Assembly: GCF_002022275.1 (NCBI RefSeq)
Contig: NZ_MSDF01000024.1
Span: forward strand, 62,001-126,000
Reading direction: 5' to 3'
Length of the DNA: 64,000 bases
From: Pseudomonas fluorescens
Lineage (GTDB): Bacteria > Pseudomonadota > Gammaproteobacteria > Pseudomonadales > Pseudomonadaceae
The translations under genes were made by a program, and so were the position numbers. Positions within the stretch are counted from its first letter, which is position 1. Every line of letters begins with the position of its first letter. This document shows, one piece after another, positions 41,394 through 49,668 of this stretch. The notes under the pieces are model-generated. The model ran no database searches. It was given only the letters and a program-made list of their open reading frames with translations, and had not been told where the DNA came from.

Positions 41394-41788
41394 CGTGTGA
41401 TCGTCACACGGGTGCCCTGGCCTGGCGCGGTGTCCAGTTCAAACTCATCCACCAGGCGTTTGGCCCCGGTCAACCCCAGGCCCAAGCCACTGCCGGAAGT
41501 CCAGCCGTCGGTCATCGCCAACTTCAAGTCCGGAATACCCGGGCCTTCATCGCGAAAGGTGAGGCGCACGCCGGCGCGGTGATCTTTTTCGATGATCGCC
41601 CAGTCCATATAGCCGCCACCGCCGTACACCACGGTGTTTCGCGCCAGTTCGCTGACGGCTGTTACCAGCTTGGTCAGGTCGATCAGCCGCATGCCGCATT
41701 CCTGCGCGAGTTTTCGCACCAATTGCCGAGCCAGCACAACATCCTGTTCAATCAGCACGGGGTGCGTGCCGTTGCTGGCGTGGGTCAT
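41384..41788 (-). CDS. rsbT: Serine/threonine kinase RsbT
   Basis: A 134-residue anti-sigma-type kinase with N-box ELARNTVVYGGGG, G1 DEGPGIPD and G2 SGSGLGLGLTGAK. In stressosomes RsbT phosphorylates the STAS domains of RsbR and RsbS and then leaves to switch on a downstream partner. It is 4 bp overlapped with rsbS. No RsbU is encoded nearby, so the next partner is more likely the kinase or phosphatase encoded directly after it. Confidence 0.9.
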   Translation of the reverse strand: MTHASNGTHPVLIEQDVVLARQLVRKLAQECGMRLIDLTKLVTAVSELARNTVVYGGGGYMDWAIIEKDHRAGVRLTFRDEGPGIPDLKLAMTDGWTSGSGLGLGLTGAKRLVDEFELDTAPGQGTRVTITRWA

Positions 41789-42147
41789 GAGTGTTCTACC
41801 CGATCGCGTAACAGTTTCATGCCGCGCTCGACGTTGAGCGCGGTGGCCACCCCAGGCAAGGTCATGCCCAACTCCACCAGGGTGATGGCGACGGCTGGTT
41901 GCATGCCCACCAGTACGGTCTGGGCGTCCATGATCCGCGACAGGCCGGAGATGGTGCCGATCATGCGGCCAATAAACGAGTCGACCATGTCCAGCGCCGA
42001 GATATCGATCAATACGCCACGCGCCGAAGTGCGGCTGATACGCTCGGACAAATCGTCCTGAAGCGTCAGCGCCAATTGGTCATGCATATCGACCTGGATG
42101 GTCACGAGCAAAAACTCGCCCATCTGCAAAATAGGGATGCGTTCCAT
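41785..42147 (-). CDS. rsbS: Stressosome scaffold protein RsbS (STAS domain)
   Basis: A 120-residue single STAS domain starting MERIPILQMGEFLLVTIQVD. The phosphorylated serine is conserved in DISALDMVDSFIGR (Ser57, matching Ser59 of B. subtilis RsbS). RsbS and RsbR form the icosahedral stressosome core that holds RsbT. It lies 2 bp after rsbR and overlaps rsbT by 4 bp. Confidence 0.93.
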   Translation of the reverse strand: MERIPILQMGEFLLVTIQVDMHDQLALTLQDDLSERISRTSARGVLIDISALDMVDSFIGRMIGTISGLSRIMDAQTVLVGMQPAVAITLVELGMTLPGVATALNVERGMKLLRDRVEHS

Positions 42148-42149
42148 GC

Positions 42150-43001
42150 TTAAACCGCCTTGGTGACGGTGACGCCCAAGCGCTTGAGGGCTAACGCCAG
42201 TGCGTCGGCGAGGTTGGCTTTGGTGACCACGCCTTGCAGGTCGAGGCCGAGGTGGACGATGGTCTGGGCAATTTGCGGACGCACGCCACTGATGATGCAG
42301 TCGGCGCCCATCAGGCGAATCGCCGTCACGGTTTTCAACAGGTGTTGGGCCACCAGGGTGTCGACGGTCGGCACGCCAGTGATGTCGATAATGGCAATTT
42401 CTGCGCCGGTGTCGACGATGCGCTGCAGCAGCGACTCCATCACCACCTGGGTGCGTTGCGAATCAAGCGTGCCGATCATCGGCAGGGCCAGTACGCCGTC
42501 CCACAATTTGACGACGGGGGTGGAGAGTTCCAGCAGTTCTTCCTGTTGACGCTTGATCACCGACTCGCGGGATTTCTGGAAGGTGCGGATGGTGTGCATA
42601 CCCAGCGCGTCGAGCAGCTCGGAGATTTCCCACAGCTGTTCGGCCAATTGCGATGGGTTGCTCGCATATTCGCGCTGTAACAGGGCGAACAGCGGGCCTT
42701 TCAGGGCGAAGATGAAACTGGCGGTCTGCTGCGAGTCCTGGCCGGCCAGCGCGCGGCTATGGGACAACTTTTCCAGGAAAGCCCGGGTTTCTGCCCAGTT
42801 TTCCAGGTTGGTATTTTGTGAACCATTGTTCTCAAGTGCGCCGGTCAACAGGCTGAGGAACTCGCCTGTCTGACGTTTGACGTCGTCTTCCTTGAGGTTA
42901 CGCGTGGCGCCTGTGGCTTCCTGGCTGGCAACCCACTCGGAGAGCAGGGAAGTGCGGTTATTTTGCAGGGCCTGGATCGTAGTCGCTTGCAGAGTTGCCA
43001 C
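42150..43001 (-). CDS. rsbR: Stressosome sensor protein RsbR
   Basis: A 283-residue protein. The N-terminal globin-like sensor region (about residues 1-150) is followed by a linker and a C-terminal STAS domain (about 160-275), with the phospho-site region IDITGVPTVDTLVAQH and SGVRPQIAQTIV. RsbR senses stress in B. subtilis and Vibrio stressosomes. The GTG start at 43001 has a strong AAGGAGGT site. It is the first gene of the six-gene operon 43001-37609. Confidence 0.92.
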   Translation of the reverse strand: MATLQATTIQALQNNRTSLLSEWVASQEATGATRNLKEDDVKRQTGEFLSLLTGALENNGSQNTNLENWAETRAFLEKLSHSRALAGQDSQQTASFIFALKGPLFALLQREYASNPSQLAEQLWEISELLDALGMHTIRTFQKSRESVIKRQQEELLELSTPVVKLWDGVLALPMIGTLDSQRTQVVMESLLQRIVDTGAEIAIIDITGVPTVDTLVAQHLLKTVTAIRLMGADCIISGVRPQIAQTIVHLGLDLQGVVTKANLADALALALKRLGVTVTKAV

Positions 43002-43185
43002 GGGTAACCTCCTTGAATGTCATAGATAAACTGTAAGCAATTTATACTAAAACGAACCGATCTGACTGGAATCGAGGGTTTTTTTGCCAAACCTTGTCAG
43101 GGATCGGGTCGGTGCCAACCTGGCAATCCGCGTGGTGGTAGACACGAGTTGCTCACCCATCGTTCAGCGGTGTGACCAAACGAAA

Positions 43186-43503
43186 TCAGTCACTATCATC
43201 GTTTAAAAAAGCGGCGTAATTCTGCCCTCCATAAAACACCCCGACGATCGACACTGTTTCAGTGACGGGGTCCGCCATGAAAGTGATAACGGTGGTGCGC
43301 CGGTAGTGAGTGATGCGCAGGGTGGGTAGCAGGTCATCACGTCGTGTGCCACGTAACGGGAACACGCAAAGGCTTTCACAATAGTTGATGATGCTGTCGA
43401 TAAAGCGCCCCGCTGTAACGGGGGATCCGGTATCGCTGATGTAGTCTTCAAGGGCATCGAGTTGAGCCAGCGCCTCGGGTGAAAAGGCGACCGAATAGCT
43501 CAT
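43186..43503 (-). CDS. ParE-family toxin
   Basis: A 105-residue protein with the ParE pattern MSYSVAFSPEALAQLDALED at the start and LRITHYRRTTVITF and IVGVFYGGQ toward the end. ParE toxins inhibit DNA gyrase; some relatives act otherwise. The start overlaps the antitoxin by 4 bp. It is placed just beyond the stressosome operon with its own promoter region. Confidence 0.88.
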   Translation of the reverse strand: MSYSVAFSPEALAQLDALEDYISDTGSPVTAGRFIDSIINYCESLCVFPLRGTRRDDLLPTLRITHYRRTTVITFMADPVTETVSIVGVFYGGQNYAAFLNDDSD

Positions 43504-43781
43504 GGTTTCTCGGTACCTTTTCGTTGACGCTTGGCCGCCATGTGTTCGCGAACCTGCCCGGCGGACAAGGCTCTATCGGGATCAGCCTTGAGTGCCACAG
43601 CCGCTGGAATCACTTCATCGCGCAACCAGTCTTCCATAGCGCGATCGCGTGCCATCAGGGCTCTGAGGCCGTCGCGTATCACTTCACTTTCCGTGGCGTA
43701 TTCACCGGTCGCGACCTTGGCCTTGACCAGTGCCGCCATTTCGATTGGCAAGGTAATGCTCATTTGCTGGGTTGAGCGCAT
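43500..43781 (-). CDS. ParD-family antitoxin
   Basis: A 93-residue protein with a ribbon-helix-helix N-terminus (MSITLPIEMAALVKAKVATG) and a long acidic-basic tail. The ATG at 43781 or one six codons later (43763) are both possible. It is followed by the toxin gene with a 4-bp overlap. It would repress its own promoter at the palindrome 43801-43821. Confidence 0.88.
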   Translation of the reverse strand: MRSTQQMSITLPIEMAALVKAKVATGEYATESEVIRDGLRALMARDRAMEDWLRDEVIPAAVALKADPDRALSAGQVREHMAAKRQRKGTEKP

Positions 43782-43800
43782 GTTGAGGTCCGCAGGCGTT

Positions 43801-43821
43801 GAGTAGGATTCAATCCTACTC
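43801..43821. promoter_or_regulatory. Perfect palindromic operator of parD-parE
   Basis: Arms GAGTAGGATT and AATCCTACTC around a single C, 19 bp upstream of the antitoxin start. Confidence 0.8.
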
Positions 43822-44125
43822 GACCATTGGCGTGAAGCAAGAAGCAGGTGGTCGACGCCGACATCCGGCATCTCGTCGTCGATCCAAAAAGGGAGAGCGT
43901 TCTGGCAGGTTTCCATGGGCATTTATGTCTTCCGCTGAGTAGGTCAGGTCGAAAGTATTGACGCTTTTTTTCGACCGTGTAGCGCCAGTGGTCAAATAAC
44001 CTGCTGATATGTATGACTTCATATTTGTAGCAGGGTTATTGATCCAAACCGGCATCAGCACACATGGCGCCCCATCCCTGCTCATACGATAATGCCCCCC
44101 ACATCGTCTACTCTGGCCCACTCCC
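43822..44125. other. Intergenic region before the LysR gene
   Basis: About 300 bp with no credible gene. A nearly perfect inverted repeat lies at 43994-44040 (AAATAACCTGCT and AGCAGGGTTATT, differing by one extra G) with an inner ATATG/CATAT pair. It could be a regulator site, a transcript hairpin or a remnant of an insertion; nothing decides between these. Confidence 0.45.
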
Positions 44126-45028
44126 GTGATCATCAACTTCGACCTCAACGACCTCCAGGCCTTTCGCGCCGTGGTGGACAAGGGCAGTTTTCGCGGCGCC
44201 GCCGAGGCCATCCGTATCTCGCAGCCGGCACTCAGTCGGCGCATCGAAAAGCTGGAATCGGCCCTCGACGTGAAGCTGTTCGAACGCACCACGCGACGGG
44301 TCAGCCTGACCATGGTCGGGCGCGCATTTCTGCCACAGGTCGAGCGTATGCTCGATGACCTCGATGTTGCCTTGATGGGGATCAGTAATGTGGCGTCTAC
44401 GCGCATGGGCAATGTGACCATCGCCTGCGTGCCGTCCACGGCGTATTACTTCATGCCCCACGTGATCTCCGAGTTCCACAAGCTGTACCCGAAGATTCGC
44501 CTGCGCGTGCTCGATGCCAGTGCCGGTGAAGTGTGCAATGCGGTGGAAAGCGGCGAGGCGGATTTCGGCGTGAGTTTCAGCGGCAGCCTGGCCGATGAAG
44601 TGGAATTCGAACTGCTGCTGCAAGAGCGCTATGTGCTGGCCTGTCGCCGTGATCACCCATTGGCCGAGCGCGAGAGCGTGACCTGGGCCGAAGCCTATGA
44701 GCATGACTACATTACCGTGGACAAAACCTCCGGCAACCGTTTCCTGCTGGATCAGGCGTTGCGTGGCGTGCGGGTGAAAAAACCGAGCATCTGCGAGACG
44801 CACCACGTGACCACGATGATCGGGCTGGTGGAAGCGGGCCTGGGCGTGGCGATGGTGCCGTCGATTGCGATGCCGGCGGGCACGCACCCGATTCTGGTGA
44901 GCGTGCCGCTTGTGGAACCGCAGGTGATGCGCAATGTGGGCTTGATAAAACGCCGCGGGCGGACATTGCCGCCAGCGGCGCTGGAGTTGGAGCGATTAGT
45001 GCGCGAGATGCCGTTTCGGTCAGTGTGA
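44126..45028 (+). CDS. LysR-family regulator
   Basis: A 300-residue LysR protein from a GTG start, with helix-turn-helix GSFRGAAEAIRISQPALSRR and the effector-binding domain (about residues 92-295). The sequence ERTTRRVSLTMVGRAFLPQV is typical of the family. It is convergent with the binding-protein gene, overlapping its 3' end by 9 bp, so it may not control it directly; its target is not evident. Confidence 0.9.
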   Translation: MIINFDLNDLQAFRAVVDKGSFRGAAEAIRISQPALSRRIEKLESALDVKLFERTTRRVSLTMVGRAFLPQVERMLDDLDVALMGISNVASTRMGNVTIACVPSTAYYFMPHVISEFHKLYPKIRLRVLDASAGEVCNAVESGEADFGVSFSGSLADEVEFELLLQERYVLACRRDHPLAERESVTWAEAYEHDYITVDKTSGNRFLLDQALRGVRVKKPSICETHHVTTMIGLVEAGLGVAMVPSIAMPAGTHPILVSVPLVEPQVMRNVGLIKRRGRTLPPAALELERLVREMPFRSV

Positions 45029-45778
45029 TACCGAGTCCAGGCCGGTGGATTGCACCACCGGTTGCGCCTCGGGCGAGGCCAGGAACTGCAGCAACGCCTT
45101 GGCCTGGGCCGGGTGTTCGGCGTTGACCGGAATGCCCGCGGCGAAACGTGTCACCGACTGAACATCCTCCGGAATCTTGCCGACGAACGTTACGCCCGGA
45201 ACGGGCAACAACTCCGCCACCTGTTGCAAGCCCACCTCGTAATCACCCTTGGCCACCACCGAGGCCACCGGGATGCGTTCGATCATGGTGCCTTTGGCCG
45301 GCATGCCCAGTTTGCTGAACAACTCTTTCTCGACATACACGCCGCTGGCGCTGTCCGAATACGCCACGGATTTGGCCTTGAGCAGCAGCGCTTTAAGCTC
45401 GGCATCGGTACCGATCGCAGGTTTCGCCGCACCGTCCTTCACCACCAGGCCAATGCGCGAATCCGCCAGTTCCACGCGGGACGCCTTGTCGACCTTGCCC
45501 TGTTTGATCAGATCATCCAGGGCGTAGCCGACCATGATCACCACGTCGGCGTGTTCGCCACGGGCCAGGCGGTTGGGAATCGCTTCCGGCGCCTTGCCCA
45601 TTGACGGGCCGAGGATGGTGTCCAGGGTGTCGCCGCTTTTCTCGGTGTACTGCGGGCCGAGCAATTTATAGGCGGCGGTAAAACCGCCGGAGGTCATCAC
45701 CTTGAGCTCTTCGGCCTGGGCCGTCAGCGCCAGGGCGCCGAGGGCCAGGGCCGTCAGGGTTTTGAACAGCGGCTTCAT
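45020..45778 (-). CDS. Periplasmic substrate-binding protein (ModA-like)
   Basis: A 252-residue protein with signal peptide MKPLFKTLTALALGALALTA, cut near AQA, and a two-lobed type II binding-protein fold (LKVMTSGGFTAAYKLLGPQY; GEHADVVIMVGYALDDLI; VAYSDSASGVYVEKELF). It resembles molybdate-binding ModA and related proteins, but no ABC transporter genes adjoin it. The gene is coupled to the MFS transporter gene by a one-base overlap, so it may act with that transporter on a small acid, or act in signalling. The ligand is unknown. Confidence 0.8.
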   Translation of the reverse strand: MKPLFKTLTALALGALALTAQAEELKVMTSGGFTAAYKLLGPQYTEKSGDTLDTILGPSMGKAPEAIPNRLARGEHADVVIMVGYALDDLIKQGKVDKASRVELADSRIGLVVKDGAAKPAIGTDAELKALLLKAKSVAYSDSASGVYVEKELFSKLGMPAKGTMIERIPVASVVAKGDYEVGLQQVAELLPVPGVTFVGKIPEDVQSVTRFAAGIPVNAEHPAQAKALLQFLASPEAQPVVQSTGLDSVSH

Positions 45779-47082
45779 CACACCGCCTCCTGCATCACCT
45801 GCCCGCGGTTGCCGGCACGACGATACAACGCCAGGGTCGAGCACAGGGCGCACAGCGCGGCAAACATCATCCAGTAGGCCGGCGAGGCCTTGTCTTCGGT
45901 GATGTGAATGAACCAGGTGGAGATCGCCGGGGTGAAACCGCCGAAGATCGCCGTCGCCAGGCTATACGCCAGGGAGAAGCCCGCCACGCGCACTTCCACC
46001 GGCATGATTTCGGTCAGGGCCGGAATCATCGCGCCGTTGTACATGCCATAGAGGAAGGAGAACCACAGCAGGGTTTCCAGCATATGGGCGAAGCTTGGCG
46101 CGCTGACCACAAACGACAACGCCGGGTAGGCGGTGATCACGGTCAGGGCGGTCATGGCGATCAGCACCGGCTTGCGGCCGAAACGGTCGCTCAGGGTGCC
46201 GCCGATCGGCAGCCAGACAAAGTTCGACACGGCCACCAGCAAGGTCACCAACAGGGCGTCAGAGGTGCTCAGTTGCAGCACGGTCTTGCCAAAGGTCGGC
46301 GCGTACACAGTGATCAGGTAGAACGCGGTGGTGGTCATCGCCACCATCATCATGCCGCCGATGACCACGGTCCAGTTCTTCACCAGCGTGGCCAGCACTT
46401 CGCGCATGGTCGGGCGGTGCTTGCGGTTGGCGAACTCTTCGGTCTCTTGCAGGTTGCGACGCAGGATGAAGATGAACGGGATGATCACGCAGCCGATGGC
46501 GAACGGAATGCGCCAGCCCCAATCGGCTACCACGGCCGGTTCCATCCACACGTTCAGGCCATAGCCCAGTGCGGCGGCGACCACGATGGAGATCTGTTGG
46601 CTGCCCGACTGCCAGCTGGTGTAGAACCCCTTGCGGCCCGGGGTGGCCATTTCAGCCAGGTAAACCGAGACACCGCCCAGTTCCGCGCCCGCCGAGAAGC
46701 CCTGCAACAGGCGACCGAGCAGTACCAGCGCGGGCGCCCACAGGCCGATGGTGTGATAACCCGGGACGAGCACGATCAGTAGCGTACCGCTGGCCATGAT
46801 CGACAACGTCACGATCAGCCCTTTGCGACGGCCGACATCATCGATGTAGGCACCCAGAATAATTGCGCCCAGGGGTCGCATCAGGAAGCCTGCACCGAAT
46901 ACGGCGAAGGTCATCATTAATGATGCAAATTCATTGGCGGCGGGGAAGAACGCAGCAGCGATGTAGGTGGCGTAGAAACCGAACAGAAAGAAGTCGAACT
47001 GTTCGAGGAAGTTGCCGGAAGTAACGCGGAAAACCGCACCAACTTTCGAGCGGGCAGAGGCGGGCCGGGAAGGGCTAGTCAT
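45778..47082 (-). CDS. MHS-family citrate/tricarballylate-type transporter
   Basis: A 434-residue twelve-helix transporter with the MHS start SGNFLEQFDFFLFGFYATYI and GAYIDDVGRRKGL, resembling CitA and TcuC proton symporters for citrate and tricarballylate. Its 3' end overlaps the binding-protein gene by one base. The likely substrate is a di- or tricarboxylate. Confidence 0.88.
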   Translation of the reverse strand: MTSPSRPASARSKVGAVFRVTSGNFLEQFDFFLFGFYATYIAAAFFPAANEFASLMMTFAVFGAGFLMRPLGAIILGAYIDDVGRRKGLIVTLSIMASGTLLIVLVPGYHTIGLWAPALVLLGRLLQGFSAGAELGGVSVYLAEMATPGRKGFYTSWQSGSQQISIVVAAALGYGLNVWMEPAVVADWGWRIPFAIGCVIIPFIFILRRNLQETEEFANRKHRPTMREVLATLVKNWTVVIGGMMMVAMTTTAFYLITVYAPTFGKTVLQLSTSDALLVTLLVAVSNFVWLPIGGTLSDRFGRKPVLIAMTALTVITAYPALSFVVSAPSFAHMLETLLWFSFLYGMYNGAMIPALTEIMPVEVRVAGFSLAYSLATAIFGGFTPAISTWFIHITEDKASPAYWMMFAALCALCSTLALYRRAGNRGQVMQEAV

Positions 47083-47280
47083 GGTTTTGTGTCTCCAGCG
47101 TTCTTTTTAAAGTGCTTGTTTCGCTTAAGACCGCGGATAGTGGCTGACACATTTAGAAATGATAAGTGAGTAATTTGGATGTATTGATGCGCGCAGGCTA
47201 TCAATCGCCAGGCTCATCAAAAAAACCGCTGCTGTTCTATGCTTGAAGGTGTGACCAAATCTTACGGATGGGAGGTGACA

Positions 47281-47424
47281 ATGGCTGACGAACAGAAGCG
47301 CCGTGATGAGCCGGAACGTGAGCAACCCCGGCGGCATGAAGAAGAAAAACCCCAGACCTGGAAGCACCCGGACGACGGCACGGAGTTGTCGGAGCGCGAC
47401 CAGGAACGCCCGCTTAAACCCTGA
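47281..47424 (+). CDS. Small charged hypothetical protein
   Basis: A 47-residue, very polar product (MADEQKRRDEPEREQPRRHE...) rich in Glu, Arg, Pro and His, with no hydrophobic core. GGAGGTG lies just before the ATG at 47281, a strong ribosome site, which is the main reason to call it a gene. Such small proteins are annotated in many Pseudomonas genomes without a known function; they may be disordered. A REP doublet 24 bp downstream could end the transcript. Confidence 0.6.
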   Translation: MADEQKRRDEPEREQPRRHEEEKPQTWKHPDDGTELSERDQERPLKP

Positions 47425-47447
47425 TATCCCGGGAACACTCGGTTAGA

Positions 47448-47540
47448 AATGTGGGAGCGGGCTTGCTCGCGAATGCAGTGTGTCAGTCAGCCTATTTGTT
47501 ACTGATACACCGCATTCGCGAGCAAGCCCGCTCCCACATT
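47448..47540. repeat. REP doublet (GTGGGAGCGGGCTTGCTCGCG family)
   Basis: A 29-base unit at 47448-47476 and its exact reverse complement at 47512-47540, 35 bp apart, followed by a T run. The same unit occurs at 60742. Confidence 0.92.
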
Positions 47541-47549
47541 TTTTTCCAC

Positions 47550-47942
47550 TCAGTTCTGAATCGGCGTGCACAACTCCACCAGCGTCCCATCCGGGCAACG
47601 CACATACGACACCACCTGCCCCCAAGGCTTGGTACTCGGCGGCGACAGCTCTACTGCGCCCTGTTCAAGTGCTTTGGCATGCGCGGCGGGCACGTCTTCA
47701 GTCACAAACCCCACCTCCATTCCCAATGGCTGGCGCGAAGCATGCGCCTGCACATGCCCGCCCTTGAAGTTCATCTCGCCCAATTCATGCGCGGCGAATG
47801 AAAGGGTGGTGCTGCCGGTTTCCAGCTCGCCATACGTGCCCGATTCATGCAGGAAACGACGACTGAAACCAAAGGCTGTTTCGAAGAAGGCCAGCGACGC
47901 GGCCACGTCTGGCACATAGAGGATGGTGTAGGCGAATTTCAT
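47550..47942 (-). CDS. VOC-family (glyoxalase-like) protein
   Basis: A 130-residue protein with the paired beta-alpha-beta-beta-beta units of the vicinal-oxygen-chelate fold: FAYTILYVPDVAASLAFFE at the start and VSYVRCPDGTLVELCTPI at the end (metal-binding Glu in VELC). Members act as glyoxalases, dioxygenases or resistance proteins; its substrate is unknown. It is a single-gene unit. Confidence 0.88.
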   Translation of the reverse strand: MKFAYTILYVPDVAASLAFFETAFGFSRRFLHESGTYGELETGSTTLSFAAHELGEMNFKGGHVQAHASRQPLGMEVGFVTEDVPAAHAKALEQGAVELSPPSTKPWGQVVSYVRCPDGTLVELCTPIQN

Positions 47943-48093
47943 GGTTGAGCGCTCCTTGCGTCTATTGATGCGCCATTAGAATCAGCCCTCATCCGCTCGT
48001 CAATCGAGCTGAAATCGAATCGGGAAACTATTTGACATATTTGATTTGTGATCACATATTGAGGCCATAAGAACGACAACACAGGTTTGACTC

Positions 48094-48816
48094 ATGACAG
48101 ATGGCCCGCTCCTCCTGCCCACCCTGCGTCAGGTGTCCCGCGATACCTTGCAAGACCAGGTCTATCGCCAGATCCGCGAAGCGCTGATGAGTGGCCGTTT
48201 CCAGCCTGGCCAGAAACTCACCATCCGCGGCCTCGCCGAAGCGTTGGGCTCCAGCCCCATGCCGGTTCGCGAAGCGCTGCAACGTCTCAGCGCTGAAAAT
48301 GCCTTTGAAGTCACTGAAACCTCGCGGCTGCGAGTACGCCTGATGACGGTCGAGCGCTTGCGCGAGATTCGTGATGCACGGGTGGCTCTTGAAGGGTTAC
48401 TGGCGGAAAAGGCGGTGCTGCTCCTGCAAAAAAACGACCTCGATGAAATCACCGACCTGTGCCGGCAAATGCAGCACGCCGCGGATGAAGTCGACGTGTC
48501 GCGCTATTTGTGGACCAACTTCGCCTTTCACCGGCGCATTTACGCCGTGGCCCAGGCCGAGTTGACCATGGCCGCCGTGGAAAACTTCTGGCTGCACATG
48601 GGCCCGTGTTTTGCCTTGGTCGCCCCCGATAAAGCTCACCTGCAACGCTCGATGGAAGCGCATACGCGCATCGTCGAAGCCCTGGCCGCCCGAGATGGCG
48701 CCGGCGCCCGCGCGGCGGTGACCGATGACATCATGCAGGCCGCCGATTCCCTGGCGCGCCTGCTCGTCAAGAACGACCGCGCGCGGTCGTCTGCTTCAGG
48801 AGGTAAACGTGCATGA
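48094..48816 (+). CDS. GntR-family regulator (FadR/FCD type)
   Basis: A 240-residue regulator with winged helix-turn-helix (LQDQVYRQIREALMSGRFQP; GSSPMPVREALQRLSAENAF) and an all-helical FCD effector domain (about residues 95-225) with likely metal-binding residues in NFAFHRRIY and AHTRIVEAL. It overlaps the SDR gene by 4 bp and opens the BKACE gene cluster, so it probably represses that cluster until the substrate is present. Confidence 0.92.
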   Translation: MTDGPLLLPTLRQVSRDTLQDQVYRQIREALMSGRFQPGQKLTIRGLAEALGSSPMPVREALQRLSAENAFEVTETSRLRVRLMTVERLREIRDARVALEGLLAEKAVLLLQKNDLDEITDLCRQMQHAADEVDVSRYLWTNFAFHRRIYAVAQAELTMAAVENFWLHMGPCFALVAPDKAHLQRSMEAHTRIVEALAARDGAGARAAVTDDIMQAADSLARLLVKNDRARSSASGGKRA

Positions 48817-49601
48817 GTGTCCTACAACGGCTGCAGCCCTATCCTGGGTTACGTGTGTTGATTTCCGGCGGGGCTGCCGGCATTGGTGAAGTGTTGGCGG
48901 CGGCGTATCTGGAGGCCGGCGCGCAGGTGCATGTGTGTGATGTGAGCGAGCCGGCCCTGGCCGCGTTTCGCGACAAATACCCGGGCAGTGTCGCCACCCG
49001 CGCCGACGTCAGTGACGCCGCCCAGATCGAGGCGGTGTTCAAGGTGCAACGCGAGCATTTCGGTGGCCTTGATGTGTTGGTCAACAACGCCGGGATCGCC
49101 GGGCCCACCGGCGGAATCGATGCCATCAGCGACGCCGAATGGCAAGCCACCATCAACATCAATCTGACGGCGCAATACCGCTTTGCGCACCACGCCGTGC
49201 CAATGCTCAAGGAATCGTCCCACGGCCATTTGCTGCATATCGCCTCGGTGGCAGGGCGCTTGGGCTACGCGTGGCGCACACCGTATGCGGCGACCAAATG
49301 GGCGATCGTCGGCCTGATGAAATCGTTGGCCTCGGAGCTGGGCGAAAGCGACATCCGCGTCAACGCCTTGCTGCCCGGCATCGTTGAAGGCCCGCGCATG
49401 GACGGCGTGATTCGCGCCCGCGCCGAACAAGTCGGCGTGCCCGAAGCCGAGATGCGCCAGGAGTACCTCAACAAAATTTCCCTCAAACGCATGGTCACCG
49501 CCGAAGACGTGGCCGCCATGGCCTTGTTTCTCTGTTCCCCTGCCGCACGCAACGTGACCGGCCAGGCGATCAGCGTCGACGGAAACGTCGAGTACCTGTA
49601 A
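48813..49601 (+). CDS. Short-chain dehydrogenase of the BKACE cluster
   Basis: A 262-residue SDR. Cofactor motif ISGGAAGIGEV, NNAGIAGP, catalytic YAATK with Ser in IASVAGRLG, and the C-terminal GQAISVDGNVEYL. An acidic residue ends strand 2 (VHVCDVSE), so NAD(H) is likely. By context it would oxidise a 3-hydroxy acid to the beta-keto acid for the BKACE enzyme. Confidence 0.9.
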   Translation: MSVLQRLQPYPGLRVLISGGAAGIGEVLAAAYLEAGAQVHVCDVSEPALAAFRDKYPGSVATRADVSDAAQIEAVFKVQREHFGGLDVLVNNAGIAGPTGGIDAISDAEWQATININLTAQYRFAHHAVPMLKESSHGHLLHIASVAGRLGYAWRTPYAATKWAIVGLMKSLASELGESDIRVNALLPGIVEGPRMDGVIRARAEQVGVPEAEMRQEYLNKISLKRMVTAEDVAAMALFLCSPAARNVTGQAISVDGNVEYL

Positions 49602-49668
49602 CTCACGGAAGAACACATCGCGCTGTACCCAGGATTTTTTTCATAAGAATAAAAGTCGGAGTCTCGTC

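Noticed and set aside
43816..44439. 207-codon minus-strand frame upstream of the ParD gene
   Set aside because: Most of it is antisense to the LysR gene and it passes through the palindromic operator; no family resemblance.
45020..45778. Molybdate ABC transporter locus
   Set aside because: The binding protein resembles ModA but no modB or modC gene is adjacent, so I did not assign the ligand.
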